NCBI GenBank assembly: GCA_024400505.1
Contig: JAKSMP010000002.1
Span: forward strand, 1 to 64,000
Direction of reading: 5' to 3'
Source of the DNA: Bacteroidales bacterium
GTDB lineage: Bacteria > Bacteroidota > Bacteroidia > Bacteroidales > P3
Length of the DNA: 64,000 bases
Shown: positions 16,029 through 25,385 of the stretch, in pieces
How positions within the stretch are numbered: position 1 is the first letter of the stretch
Layout of the letters: every line of letters begins with the position of its first letter
Made by a program: the position numbers and the translations under genes
The notes under the pieces: model-generated
Database searches by the model: none
What the model saw: the letters and a program-made list of their open reading frames with translations, nothing else
Told to the model about the DNA's origin: nothing

Positions 16029-16919
16029 CTATACTCTGCTCTCGATTAGGGGGCGGTGCATCATTTGTTTGTGTTTTTTTTCGCAGAGGCGCAGCTGCTG
16101 GCGGGTGGCTGCGCTCATGTAGGTGTCTTGGAATTTCTGCCACACGATATCGGTGGCCAGGTCGGAGGGGTGGCATAGGTCGCGAGCGAAGAAACGGTAG
16201 TCGCGCAGCTCATCAAGGATTATTTCGTAGCTGGGGAAGTAGGAACAAAGGTGGGATTGACTGATTGCTTGGTCGATGCCCAGCAGCAGGGTGCTTTTGC
16301 TGAGTTGGTTGCCGTGGGCACCGTCGGCCATGTGGCGGATGGGACTTACGGTGAATAGGATTCGGCTTTGGGGTAGCGCTTGGGCCATCTGCATGAGGGC
16401 GGCTGCTACCTCAGATACGGTGAGTCGCTTTCGGAGGAACCATTGTGCAGGGAGTTTGTGACAGTTGGCCACTACTTGGTTTTCCATGTTTGCGCCCACT
16501 TGGGGGTTGGGTTGCAGGTAAAAGGCATAAGCTGTGCCCAGCGTGATGATGACGGTGGGCTGCTGCAGGATGAAGGCACGGGTTTGCTCAACTGCTTGAT
16601 TGCATGCGTGAAGGGTCTGCTGCATGTCGGGGTGGGAGAATTGGCTGTGGTGCAGCCACGAGTGCCATACTCCGTCGTGCTGGATGAGGTGTTGTGGGGT
16701 GATGGTTTGCCCCTGGGTGGCCAAGGTGAGGCAGCGGAGTATGGATAGAGGGTTGTAGAGGGTGCCAAAGGGGTTGCAAAGGACGTTGAGCCCTCCGGCA
16801 GCCATGCGGCTGCCCACCTCTTGGCTGAAGCATGAGCCCAGCAGCAGCAGTGGCGTGCTGTGGTCTATCTGCCAGGGCGAGGGAGCGGGTGATACCAGTG
16901 TGGAGAGCGATATGGCCAT
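16029..16919 (-). CDS. GSCFA domain protein
   Basis: A 296-residue protein with the defining motif LGSCFSQEVG at residues 27-36, the family name motif. The sequences CNPFGTLYNP, VIITLGTAYAF and LFTVSPIRH follow. The overall arrangement resembles SGNH/GDSL hydrolases, with Ser in GSCFS as the possible nucleophile. It begins 6 bp after the dnaE stop codon, so it is in the same operon. The substrate is unknown; a role in acyl-group removal is only inferred from the fold. Confidence 0.85.
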   Translation of the reverse strand: MAISLSTLVSPAPSPWQIDHSTPLLLLGSCFSQEVGSRMAAGGLNVLCNPFGTLYNPLSILRCLTLATQGQTITPQHLIQHDGVWHSWLHHSQFSHPDMQQTLHACNQAVEQTRAFILQQPTVIITLGTAYAFYLQPNPQVGANMENQVVANCHKLPAQWFLRKRLTVSEVAAALMQMAQALPQSRILFTVSPIRHMADGAHGNQLSKSTLLLGIDQAISQSHLCSYFPSYEIILDELRDYRFFARDLCHPSDLATDIVWQKFQDTYMSAATRQQLRLCEKKHKQMMHRPLIESRV

Positions 16920-16925
16920 GCGGGA

Positions 16926-19900
16926 TTATATTTTGGATACCAGTTGAATGTTTTCGATGCCCACCATTTCGTCAATCTCTTTGACCATTTTCTTGGCATC
17001 CACTCTCACATCGCGTGTCTTCATGGTGACGGATAGGTCGAGGTCGGTATCGATTATTTGCACTTCCATGGGTATGTGTCCGGGGCTGTTTTTGACGATG
17101 GTGTGGAGTTTCTGGCAGAATTCGTCGGTGACGTATTTGCTGTTGATTTTGAATTTGAGCTGTTTGGCGAAGCGGTCCATGGATTCGCTCAGCAGCACAA
17201 ATTCTTGTATGCTGATTTTGGGTTTGCTGGTTGTGGTGGTGCCGTCGGGGTTGAGGCGGGTGAATTGTTTGAATGTGCCTTTGGCGATAATGAAGAGGCC
17301 TTCTTTGAAGTAGCTCTCGAATCGGAGAAAGTCTTTGTCGTAGAGTGTTATTTCGGCCACGCCCGAATAGTCTTCAATTTTCAGCACACCATAGGGGTTT
17401 CCGTTTTTCTTGGATGTGAGCGATTTTGCTTCGCTGACTATGCCGCCTATGCGGAATTCTTTGCCCACCAGTTTCTCGGGGGCATGGAGTTCTGTGCATT
17501 TGGTGTTGGTGAAATTGGTGACTTCGTATTTGTATTCGTCAAGAGGATGGGCGGAGAGGTAGAATCCCACCACCGAGAACTCGTTTCGGCAACGCTCTAC
17601 CAGGCTCCATTCTGGGCACTTGGGCACTGCGGGGTGGTCTTCGGATTTGATGTCGTCGCACATGTCGAAGATGGACATCTGGGCGCTGTTGGCGTTCTCT
17701 TGGTTGCGGGCTGCCCAGCGGACAATCTTCTCGATAAAGGTGGGTGAGTTGTCCTCCTTTCCGTCGGTGACAAAGTATTGGGCTCGGTGGATGTCGCCCA
17801 AGCCGTCTAAGGCTCCCGCTTTGATGAGGACTTCCATGTTTTTGCGGTTGACGGTGCGAAGGTCAACACGCTTCAGGATGTCGAAGATGTCCTGGAAGAG
17901 GCCATTTTTTTCGCGCTCCAGGATGATGGCGTCGGCAGCTGCTTCGCCCATGCCGCTAATGGCTTGGAGTCCGAAACGGATTTTGCCCTCATGGTTGACG
18001 GAGAAGTCTTTCTCGGACTCGTTGACCGAAGGCGGGAGGATGTCGATGCCGTGTTTTTTGCAGTCGGACATGAGCTCGGTGACGCGTGAGATGTCGTTTT
18101 GCGCACTGGTCATGACGGCAGCCATGTATTCGGCAGGGTAGTGGGCTTTGAGGTAGGCGGTTTGGTAGGCAACCCACGAATAGCAGGTGGCATGGGATTT
18201 GTTGAACGCATAGGAGGCGAACTTTTTCCAGTCTTCCCAAATCTTGTTGAGCACTTTGTGGTCGTGTCCGTTTTTCTCACCGCCTTCGTAGAAGAGCTTT
18301 TCCAGCTCGTTCATCTTCTCAATCTGCTTTTTGCCCATGGCTTTGCGCAGGGTGTCGCTCTGGCCTCGGGTGAAGTCGGCCAGCTGGCGACTCAAGAGCA
18401 TGACCTGCTCCTGATAGACAGTGATGCCATAGGTGTCCTTGAGATATTTCTCCATGCAGGGAATATCGTAGGTGACGGGTTTGCGGCCGAGTTTGCGGTC
18501 GATGAAGTCGGGGATGTAGTCCATGGGACCCGGACGATAGAGGGCATTCATGGCGATGAGGTCTTCGAAAACGTGTGGCTGAAGCTCGCGGAGGTATTTC
18601 TGCATGCCGGCCGACTCGAATTGGAATGTACCCACGGTGTTGCCTTCGCAGTAGAGCTGAAAGGTTTTCTCGTCGTCGATGGGGATGGTGTCGAGGTTGA
18701 TGTCCACGCCGTGCCCTTTCTTGATCATGGCAACGGCGTTTTTCATGATGGTGAGGTTTTTGAGCCCCAGAAAGTCCATCTTGATGAGGCCGACAGTCTC
18801 TACCACATGTCCATCATATTGGGTGACAAGGGTCTTGCCTGATATTTTATCGTCGATGGTGCACACGGGGGCGATGTCGGTGATGTCTTGGGCACCAATG
18901 ATGACGCCGCAAGCATGGATGCCCACTTGGCGGTTGGTGTCTTCGAGTTCGGATGCTACGGTGAGCAGCTCTTTGCGCTCGTCGCTCTCGTGGTCCATGA
19001 TGTCGTGCAGCTCGGGCACGTATTTGAAGCAGTTCTTGAGGTTTACTTTGGGCGATTTCCCTTTCTCGTCTTTGATGTTGTCGGGGAAGGATTTCTCGGG
19101 TATGAGCTCTTTGAGGTGAGCCACTTCGGAGAGGGGAAATTTTTCTACACGCCCCACATCGGCGATGACCGACTTGGTGGCCATGGTGCCGTAGGTGATG
19201 ATGTGGGCAACTTTTTCTTTGCCGTATTTTTGGGTCACCCAGTCGAGCACTTTTCCGCGTCCCGCATCGTCGAAATCTACGTCGATATCGGGGAGGGAGA
19301 TTCGGTCGGGGTTGAGGAATCGCTCGAAAAGGAGGTCGTATTTGAGCGGGTCAACATCGGTGATCCACAGACAGTAGGCCACCACGCTGCCTGCCGCAGA
19401 TCCACGCCCGGGTCCCACACTCACACCCAGTTCCTCGCGGGCGGCTCGAATGTAGTCGGACACGATGAGAAAATAACCGGGGAATCCCATGGTTTTGATG
19501 GTGTGCAGCTCAAAGATGATGCGCTCCATCTGCTCTTCGGTAAGGGTGTCGCCGTAGCGCTTGTGGGCTCCAGCCATGACTAGTTGCTCTAGATAGTCGG
19601 CTTCGAATTTGATTCGGTAGAGTTTGTTGTATCCGCCGAGTTTCTTGATTTTCTTTTCGGCATCGGCTTGGGAGAGCACCACTTCGTGCCGTTCGTTTTG
19701 GGTGAATTCGTCAAAGAGATCCTTCTCGGAGATTCGGCTGCGGTATTCGGCTTCGGTGCCAAAACTTTCGGGGATGTCGAATACGGGCATGATGGGGTCG
19801 GAGTCGATACTGTAAATTTCAACCTTGTTGGCTATCTCCATCGTATTCTCCAGAGCCTCAGGAATGTCGGCAAAAATCTCGGCCATCTCGTCGGGCGATT

Positions 19901-20813
19901 TGAGCCATTCTTGCATGGTGTAGTGCAAGCGGTTGGGGTCGGCATAGTCTTTGGCCGTGGCCACGCAGATGAGGTGGTCGTGAGCCACGCCGTGGTCCTC
20001 TTCCACAAAGTGCACGTCGTTGGTGCAAATCAACTTTACATTGTGCCGGCGGGCAATGTCTATGAGGATAGGGTTGACTTTCTCTTGTTGAATGAATGTC
20101 TCGCGGTTGGCGTTGGGTTTGTCAGTTTTGTGGCGCTGAAGCTCAATATAGTAATCGTCACCAAATATGCTTTTGAACCATTCTACTTGCTCTTCGGCTT
20201 TGGCGATGTCGCCTTTGAGGATGAGTTGGGGGATTTCTCCACCAAGACATGCCGAGCAAACGATAAGTCCTTCATGGTATTGCTGGAGCACGTTGTGGTC
20301 AATTCGGGGACGGTTGTAAAATCCATCAGTGTAGGCGATAGAGGCAAGCTTGCATAGGTTGTGGTAGCCTTGCTTGTTTTTGGCCAAAAGGATGAGGTGG
20401 TAGCCGCTGGAATCTACAATACGCTCGCGCCCGTTTTCGGGGTTGATTTCCTTCACGCTTTTGTCCATATCGTAGAGGGTTCGGCGGGCGCAGTAGGCCT
20501 CGGTTCCGATGATGGGTTTGAATATCTGAGCTTTGAGTTGCTCTATCTGATATTCGGCCTCTTGCTTTTCCTCGGGGGTGGCACCGTCGTTCTTGAGTAT
20601 GGCTTCCTGTTCCTTGATGGCATCTTTTATCTTGCCATTCTCTTTGTTGCAAGTGTCAACCAAATCCTTGATACCAAACATGTTGCCGTGGTCGGTCAAC
20701 GCCAGGGCATACATGCCATTCTTTTTGGCTTTCTTTATTAAGTCGGGCACTTTGCTCATGCCGTCAAGCATAGAGTAGTGCGAGTGAACGTGTAGATGAG
20801 TAAATTGAGTCAT
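16926..20813 (-). CDS. dnaE: DNA polymerase III alpha subunit
   Basis: The replicative polymerase catalytic subunit, 1295 residues. The N-terminal PHP domain starts FTHLHVHSHYSMLDG. The palm contains GPGRGSAAGS and the catalytic acidic motif PDIDVDFDD near residue 507. The fingers contain RPGPMDYIP and YQEQVMLLSRQLADF, and an OB fold (IGGIVSEAKSL) lies near residue 1120. It is the DnaE type, with no exonuclease insertion typical of PolC. It lies 13 bp after a small secreted-protein gene and 6 bp before the GSCFA gene, in a minus-strand operon. Confidence 0.97.
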   Translation of the reverse strand: MTQFTHLHVHSHYSMLDGMSKVPDLIKKAKKNGMYALALTDHGNMFGIKDLVDTCNKENGKIKDAIKEQEAILKNDGATPEEKQEAEYQIEQLKAQIFKPIIGTEAYCARRTLYDMDKSVKEINPENGRERIVDSSGYHLILLAKNKQGYHNLCKLASIAYTDGFYNRPRIDHNVLQQYHEGLIVCSACLGGEIPQLILKGDIAKAEEQVEWFKSIFGDDYYIELQRHKTDKPNANRETFIQQEKVNPILIDIARRHNVKLICTNDVHFVEEDHGVAHDHLICVATAKDYADPNRLHYTMQEWLKSPDEMAEIFADIPEALENTMEIANKVEIYSIDSDPIMPVFDIPESFGTEAEYRSRISEKDLFDEFTQNERHEVVLSQADAEKKIKKLGGYNKLYRIKFEADYLEQLVMAGAHKRYGDTLTEEQMERIIFELHTIKTMGFPGYFLIVSDYIRAAREELGVSVGPGRGSAAGSVVAYCLWITDVDPLKYDLLFERFLNPDRISLPDIDVDFDDAGRGKVLDWVTQKYGKEKVAHIITYGTMATKSVIADVGRVEKFPLSEVAHLKELIPEKSFPDNIKDEKGKSPKVNLKNCFKYVPELHDIMDHESDERKELLTVASELEDTNRQVGIHACGVIIGAQDITDIAPVCTIDDKISGKTLVTQYDGHVVETVGLIKMDFLGLKNLTIMKNAVAMIKKGHGVDINLDTIPIDDEKTFQLYCEGNTVGTFQFESAGMQKYLRELQPHVFEDLIAMNALYRPGPMDYIPDFIDRKLGRKPVTYDIPCMEKYLKDTYGITVYQEQVMLLSRQLADFTRGQSDTLRKAMGKKQIEKMNELEKLFYEGGEKNGHDHKVLNKIWEDWKKFASYAFNKSHATCYSWVAYQTAYLKAHYPAEYMAAVMTSAQNDISRVTELMSDCKKHGIDILPPSVNESEKDFSVNHEGKIRFGLQAISGMGEAAADAIILEREKNGLFQDIFDILKRVDLRTVNRKNMEVLIKAGALDGLGDIHRAQYFVTDGKEDNSPTFIEKIVRWAARNQENANSAQMSIFDMCDDIKSEDHPAVPKCPEWSLVERCRNEFSVVGFYLSAHPLDEYKYEVTNFTNTKCTELHAPEKLVGKEFRIGGIVSEAKSLTSKKNGNPYGVLKIEDYSGVAEITLYDKDFLRFESYFKEGLFIIAKGTFKQFTRLNPDGTTTTSKPKISIQEFVLLSESMDRFAKQLKFKINSKYVTDEFCQKLHTIVKNSPGHIPMEVQIIDTDLDLSVTMKTRDVRVDAKKMVKEIDEMVGIENIQLVSKI

Positions 20814-20826
20814 TGTTGCTTATCAG

Positions 20827-21315
20827 TCAATTGGTTGATAAGGTTTGGTTGCCAGCATAGGCAGGTATATGTATTCGTTTGCCATTGAAGAAGATGTACC
20901 TTTCCCCCCTATGATAGAAATATCGGTATGTGGACTTTGTTGCTGTGCCGTCTTCCTCATATTGTATTGTGCGCATCATGCGGGCACGCCGCTGTTCCCC
21001 TTCCTTGAATCTGCACCAGCGATACTCTTCCACAAAGAGTAGTTCGTCGTCGGCAGTATAGTGCTCGGTTCTAAGTTTGTATTCGTGCTTGTCAAAACTT
21101 TGGAGCACACGTTCTACCACCGTACCGTCTTCGCCGTAGGAATAGGTGACCACTACAGCCAGGTGGTCGCGGGAGTCGTAAACAGGATGTTTGGACCACA
21201 AAAGTTTGCCCGAAAGTGTGTCGATGCCGACTTGGTAGGTTAGCGAATCGTTTTGGGCATGGGTTTGCCCTAATACCAATAACAGCAGCAACCCTAAGAT
21301 ACAATACTTCTTCAT
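20827..21315 (-). CDS. Hypothetical secreted protein
   Basis: A 162-residue exported protein with signal peptide MKKYCILGLLLLLVLGQTHAQ. The mature part is rich in Tyr, Glu and Arg, with repeated strands such as YSYGEDGTVVERVLQSFD and IQYEEDGTATKSTYRYFY. These resemble the paired-strand repeats of YD or MORN-like proteins, but no family is certain. The ATG at 21315 was chosen because it starts the signal peptide; longer frames add unrelated residues. It is between ettA (16 bp) and dnaE (13 bp) in the same operon. Confidence 0.6.
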   Translation of the reverse strand: MKKYCILGLLLLLVLGQTHAQNDSLTYQVGIDTLSGKLLWSKHPVYDSRDHLAVVVTYSYGEDGTVVERVLQSFDKHEYKLRTEHYTADDELLFVEEYRWCRFKEGEQRRARMMRTIQYEEDGTATKSTYRYFYHRGERYIFFNGKRIHIPAYAGNQTLSTN

Positions 21316-21331
21316 GAGAGGCTCGAAAAAA

Positions 21332-22999
21332 TTATTGTAGTTTCTTGTAATGGAAACGATGGGGCGTGTCGTCGCCAAGGCGTTTCTTGCGATTCTCCTC
21401 ATATTCTGAATAGTTGCCCTCAAAGAAATAGACCTGCGAGTCGCCTTCAAAGGCTAGAATGTGAGTGCAAATGCGGTCAAGGAACCAGCGGTCGTGGCTG
21501 ACAACTACGGCGCATCCGGCAAAGTTCTCCAAGCCTTCTTCTAATGCGCGTACGGTGTTGACATCGATGTCGTTGGTAGGCTCGTCAAGGAGCAGAACAT
21601 TAGCCTCGCTTTTGAGGGTTAAAGCCAAGTGCAAACGGTTGCGTTCTCCACCCGAAAGCACGCCAGCCTTCTTACTCTGGTCTGTGCCTGTGAAGTTGAA
21701 GCGTGAGATGTATGCACGGGAGTTAATCATGCGGCCACCCATTTGGATAAGCTCATTGCCCTCGCTCACAACGTCATAGACGCTCTTCTCGGGGTCAATC
21801 TGCACATGTTGCTGGTCCACATATCCAATCTTCACAGTTTCTCCCACGGTGAAAGTTCCTGCGTCGGGTTTCTCCAATCCCATGATCAGGCGGAACAATG
21901 TGGTCTTACCGCAGCCATTGGGACCAATGACACCCACAATGCCGGCAGGGGGCAAACTGAAAGTGAGGTTTTCGTAAAGGAGCTTGTCGCCATAAGCTTT
22001 GCTCACACCTTCCACTTCCAGCACCTTGTTTCCAAGACGAGGACCGTTGGGAATGAAGATTTCTAGATTCTGTTCTTTCTCTTTCACATCCTCGTTCATC
22101 AGTTTGTCGTAGGCTGCCAAACGGGCTTTGCCTTTGGCGTGACGAGCTTTAGGCGCCATGCGAACCCACTCTAATTCGCGCTGCAGCGTCTTGCGGCGTT
22201 TGCTTTCTTGTTTTTCCTCCATGGCCAGACGCTGGGTCTTTTGGTCAAGCCAGCTGCTGTAGTTTCCCTGCCAGGGAATACCCTCGCCACGGTCCAGTTC
22301 CAAAATCCATCCAGCCACATTGTCAAGGAAGTAGCGGTCGTGGGTGACAGCAATAACAGTGCCCTTGTATTGGCGCAGATGCATCTCCAGCCATTCGATG
22401 CTCTCCGCATCAAGGTGGTTGGTGGGCTCGTCGAGGAGTAGGATGTCGGGCTCTTGGAGTAGGAGTCGGCAGAGTGCCACACGGCGACGTTCTCCTCCAC
22501 TGAGATTTTTCACCAGTTGGTCCTCTTCAGGGCAGCGAAGTGCGTCCATGGCGCGTTCCAGTCGAGAGTCGAGGTTCCAAGCATCATATTGGTCAAGTAG
22601 CTCGGTGAGTTCACCTTGGCGTTCGCAGAGTTTGTCGAAATCGGCATCGGGTTCGCCGAATGCATTGTTCACCTCTTCATACTCTTTCAGCGCATCAACG
22701 ATGGGTTGAACGGCCTCTTGCACCACTTGCTTTACAGTCTTGGAATCGTCTAGTTTGGGCTCTTGCTCTAAGTATCCTACGCTGTATCCGGGAGAAAACA
22801 CCACTTCGCCTTGGTAGTCTTTATCGACACCAGCAATGATTTTGAGAAGAGATGATTTACCAGATCCGTTGAGTCCAATGATGCCGATTTTGGCACCATA
22901 GTAGAAGGATAAGTATATGTCTTTTAATATCTGGCGGCTTGGGGGAATAAGTTTTCCCACTCCTACCATAGAGAAAATGATCTTTTTGTCGTCAGCCAT
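21332..22999 (-). CDS. ettA: ABC-F translation factor, EttA type
   Basis: A 555-residue soluble ABC-F ATPase with two nucleotide-binding domains. The first has GLNGSGKSS, LSGGERRRVALCRLL and LLLDEPTNHLDAESIEWLE; the second has GPNGCGKTT, LSGGERNRLHLALTL and LLLDEPTNDID. The linker between them is charged and helical (KQESKRRKTLQRELEWVRM), as in EttA, which gates elongation at the ribosomal E site. It lacks membrane segments. It follows recJ after 28 bp on the minus strand. Length matches EttA well. Confidence 0.92.
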   Translation of the reverse strand: MADDKKIIFSMVGVGKLIPPSRQILKDIYLSFYYGAKIGIIGLNGSGKSSLLKIIAGVDKDYQGEVVFSPGYSVGYLEQEPKLDDSKTVKQVVQEAVQPIVDALKEYEEVNNAFGEPDADFDKLCERQGELTELLDQYDAWNLDSRLERAMDALRCPEEDQLVKNLSGGERRRVALCRLLLQEPDILLLDEPTNHLDAESIEWLEMHLRQYKGTVIAVTHDRYFLDNVAGWILELDRGEGIPWQGNYSSWLDQKTQRLAMEEKQESKRRKTLQRELEWVRMAPKARHAKGKARLAAYDKLMNEDVKEKEQNLEIFIPNGPRLGNKVLEVEGVSKAYGDKLLYENLTFSLPPAGIVGVIGPNGCGKTTLFRLIMGLEKPDAGTFTVGETVKIGYVDQQHVQIDPEKSVYDVVSEGNELIQMGGRMINSRAYISRFNFTGTDQSKKAGVLSGGERNRLHLALTLKSEANVLLLDEPTNDIDVNTVRALEEGLENFAGCAVVVSHDRWFLDRICTHILAFEGDSQVYFFEGNYSEYEENRKKRLGDDTPHRFHYKKLQ

Positions 23000-23027
23000 A
23001 ATGTATTTCTAAAAAAAGTAAAAAAAA

Positions 23028-24860
23028 TTAATTCTCGTCAAAGATTAAGTCTTTGGCATTGAGTTGTATGTCGGTCTTTCCGTTCCAATAGTTCTCTTCC
23101 AAAGTGTAGCAGAGCGTAAACGGTGTGCCTTTGTGCATCTTGGAATAGTGGGATGCCATTTGGAATCCAATAGCAGGATATGGCCTGGATCGGACCGTGA
23201 GGGAAATAGCGCTGAATTTTAAATGCTTTCCACCCACTACTCGGGCATAACCAGTGTCCACAAGGTCTTTGCTCAAGAAAACTGGCATGTTGTTGTCAGG
23301 GCCAAATGGGCTGAATTGTTTGAGTATGCGCAAAAACTTTGGCGTAATCTGTTTCCCGAAGTCTATCTGTGCGTCAATCTCCATTTCGGGCACTTGGCTT
23401 TCGGTGTTCAAATTTTGCTCCACAACCTCTTCAAATCGCGCCACAAAGCGGTCAAAGTTTTCAGGCTTGATGGTCACGCCTACAGCGTATTTGTGACCAC
23501 CAAAATTCTCAAGTAAGTCGCTGCATTGCTCAAGGGCTGCATGGATGTCGAATTCTTTGATGCTGCGTGCTGAACCTGAGAGCATGTTGTCGGGTGTTCT
23601 GGTGAAGATAATGGTGGGTTTGTAGTAGGCTTCAACCAGTCGCGAGGCCACTATGCCTACTACTCCTTTACGCCAATTCTCGTTGAAGAGAATGATGAAT
23701 TTCTTGGAGTTGTTGCCAGATTCCACAAGACGTCGGGCCTCTTCGGTTGCTGCAGTATCTAGGTCTTTGCGTTCGTTGTTGTAGGCATCTATTTCTTCTG
23801 CCAATTCCATAGCCTGGGTAGGATCGTCGCTCAAAAGCAATCGAACGGAGTCAAATGCACTACGAATACGACCAGCTGCATTGATACGAGGTCCAACAAG
23901 GAATACTAAATCGTTTACATTTAGTTCTTTGCAGAAATAGCTTTTTTCTTCAGGATGTTGCTGCATGTCTGATTCGGTTCGGCGTGCAATATGACCATAG
24001 GTGAGGATAGCTTCGATGCCGGGTCGAGGGTGGGTGTTGATGACTTTCAGCCCATAAGCTGCCAGCACTCGGTTTTCACCCATAATCGACACAATGTCAG
24101 ACGCAATACTCACAGCCACCAAATCCAAATATTTGAGCAACCTTAGCTTCAAGCTATCTCTTTTCTCTCTACGTACAGCATCCAATTCATGTGGATTGTC
24201 GCAAAGTCTCACGCCCACGCGTTGCTCTTGGTGTGCTTCCACGATTTTAAATCCAATGCCACAGCCGGAGAGCTCTTTGAATGGGTAAGGACAGTCCAGT
24301 CGTTTTGGGTCTAGTACCGCCACAGCTTCGGGAATGTTATACCCATCGGGTAAGTGGTGATCACCGATAATGAAATCAATACCCAAACTTTTGGCATAGG
24401 CCACTTTCTCCATGGCTTTGATACCACAGTCTAGTGCGATTACCAGCTTTACACCTGTCTCGGCTGCATAATCGATGCCTTTGGTGGAGATTCCTGATCC
24501 CTCGGTATCGCGGTCTGGAATGTAAAAATCAATGTTTTTGTGGAAAGAGAGCAGGTATGAGTAAACTAGCGCAACTGCCGAAGTGCCATCAACATCATAG
24601 TCGCCATACACAAGAATACGCTCTCGGCGCCGTACCGCCTCATTTATCCGGGCGATGGCGCGATCCATATCCTTCATTAGGAAAGGATCATGAAGTTGGT
24701 CGAGACTAGGTCGGAAGAAACATCGGGCCTCATCAAATGTGGTCACACCGCGCTCCACTAAGAGTGTTGCGATAATTTTGTCAACGCCTAACGAATCTGC
24801 AAGATTGTCAACTACCTCTATATCATAATCTTTCCTTAAAATCCAACGTTTTTCTTTCAT
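23028..24860 (-). CDS. recJ: Single-stranded-DNA exonuclease RecJ
   Basis: A 5'-3' ssDNA exonuclease of RecF-pathway and mismatch repair, 610 residues. DHH-phosphoesterase motifs are VYGDYDVDGTSA, ALDCGI and IGDHHLPDG. The DHHA1 region has GSARSIKEFD and NFGGHKYAVGV, and an OB-like domain closes the protein. Start and length match the family. A weak TATCTTAG box lies 12 nt upstream (24880-24873). It likely leads the recJ-ettA-dnaE transcript. Confidence 0.95.
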   Translation of the reverse strand: MKEKRWILRKDYDIEVVDNLADSLGVDKIIATLLVERGVTTFDEARCFFRPSLDQLHDPFLMKDMDRAIARINEAVRRRERILVYGDYDVDGTSAVALVYSYLLSFHKNIDFYIPDRDTEGSGISTKGIDYAAETGVKLVIALDCGIKAMEKVAYAKSLGIDFIIGDHHLPDGYNIPEAVAVLDPKRLDCPYPFKELSGCGIGFKIVEAHQEQRVGVRLCDNPHELDAVRREKRDSLKLRLLKYLDLVAVSIASDIVSIMGENRVLAAYGLKVINTHPRPGIEAILTYGHIARRTESDMQQHPEEKSYFCKELNVNDLVFLVGPRINAAGRIRSAFDSVRLLLSDDPTQAMELAEEIDAYNNERKDLDTAATEEARRLVESGNNSKKFIILFNENWRKGVVGIVASRLVEAYYKPTIIFTRTPDNMLSGSARSIKEFDIHAALEQCSDLLENFGGHKYAVGVTIKPENFDRFVARFEEVVEQNLNTESQVPEMEIDAQIDFGKQITPKFLRILKQFSPFGPDNNMPVFLSKDLVDTGYARVVGGKHLKFSAISLTVRSRPYPAIGFQMASHYSKMHKGTPFTLCYTLEENYWNGKTDIQLNAKDLIFDEN

Positions 24861-24880
24861 TTTTTCTGATTGCTAAGATA

Positions 24881-25180
24881 CGATTTTTTTTTCAAATACA
24901 AAGAAAAATATATAATAAGAGTATTCATATTAACGACCTTTCGAAGGCTTTACGTTCTGATAATAACGTTGGCAATTTGCTGTATTTTAGTAAAATATTT
25001 ATTTTAAATGATTGCTTTGGGTTCGATTATTGCTTTTTTTTGACCATTTCCTAGAGAAAGACTTGCCGTTTAGGCCATATCTGATTTGATATTTCTGTAT
25101 GTGAAACGATTTTTTTGTGCGTGTTTTTGGTTAATTATGAGATACTAAACTCATTGCTTACGGATAAAATAAAAAAAATA
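24881..25180. other. AT-rich intergenic gap before tRNA-Val
   Basis: About 300 bp between divergent recJ and tRNA-Val. It is strongly AT-rich. No gene or clear repeat is visible. Confidence 0.5.
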
Positions 25181-25212
25181 TTTTGTCATGTCAAAAAATA
25201 GTTGTAATTTTG
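25181..25212 (+). promoter_or_regulatory. tRNA-Val promoter
   Basis: TTTTG at 25181-25185 and TAATTTTG at 25205-25212, 19 bp apart. The -7 box is identical to that of tRNA-Cys at 13551. Confidence 0.7.
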
Positions 25213-25257
25213 CAACCGTTTTCGAGAGAGATTATGTGGCTCGATAACTTAATTTGA

Positions 25258-25332
25258 GGGAGTATAGCTCAGTCGGTTCAGAGCATCTGCCTTACAAGCA
25301 GAGGGTCATTGGTTCGAATCCAATTACTCCCA
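25258..25332 (+). tRNA. tRNA-Val (TAC)
   Basis: A 75-nt cloverleaf. Acceptor strands GGGAGTA/TACTCCC, anticodon stem TCTGC/GCAGA with loop CTTACAA giving anticodon TAC, T-arm ATTGG-TTCGAAT-CCAAT, discriminator A. CCA is not encoded. Confidence 0.95.
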
Positions 25333-25336
25333 CACA

Positions 25337-25367
25337 AACCAGCAGAAGCGATTCTTGCTGGTTTTTT
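25337..25367 (+). terminator. Terminator of tRNA-Val
   Basis: Stem AACCAGCA/TGCTGGTT extended by GAA/TTC with one bulged T, followed by TTTTTT. It separates the tRNA from recQ, 19 bp before the likely recQ start. Confidence 0.8.
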
Positions 25368-25385
25368 CATTTATACTGCTATTTG

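Noticed and set aside
25254..25382. An N-terminal extension of RecQ running through the tRNA-Val gene
   Set aside because: The extension translates the tRNA and its terminator, so it cannot be protein coding. The RecQ start must lie after 25367.
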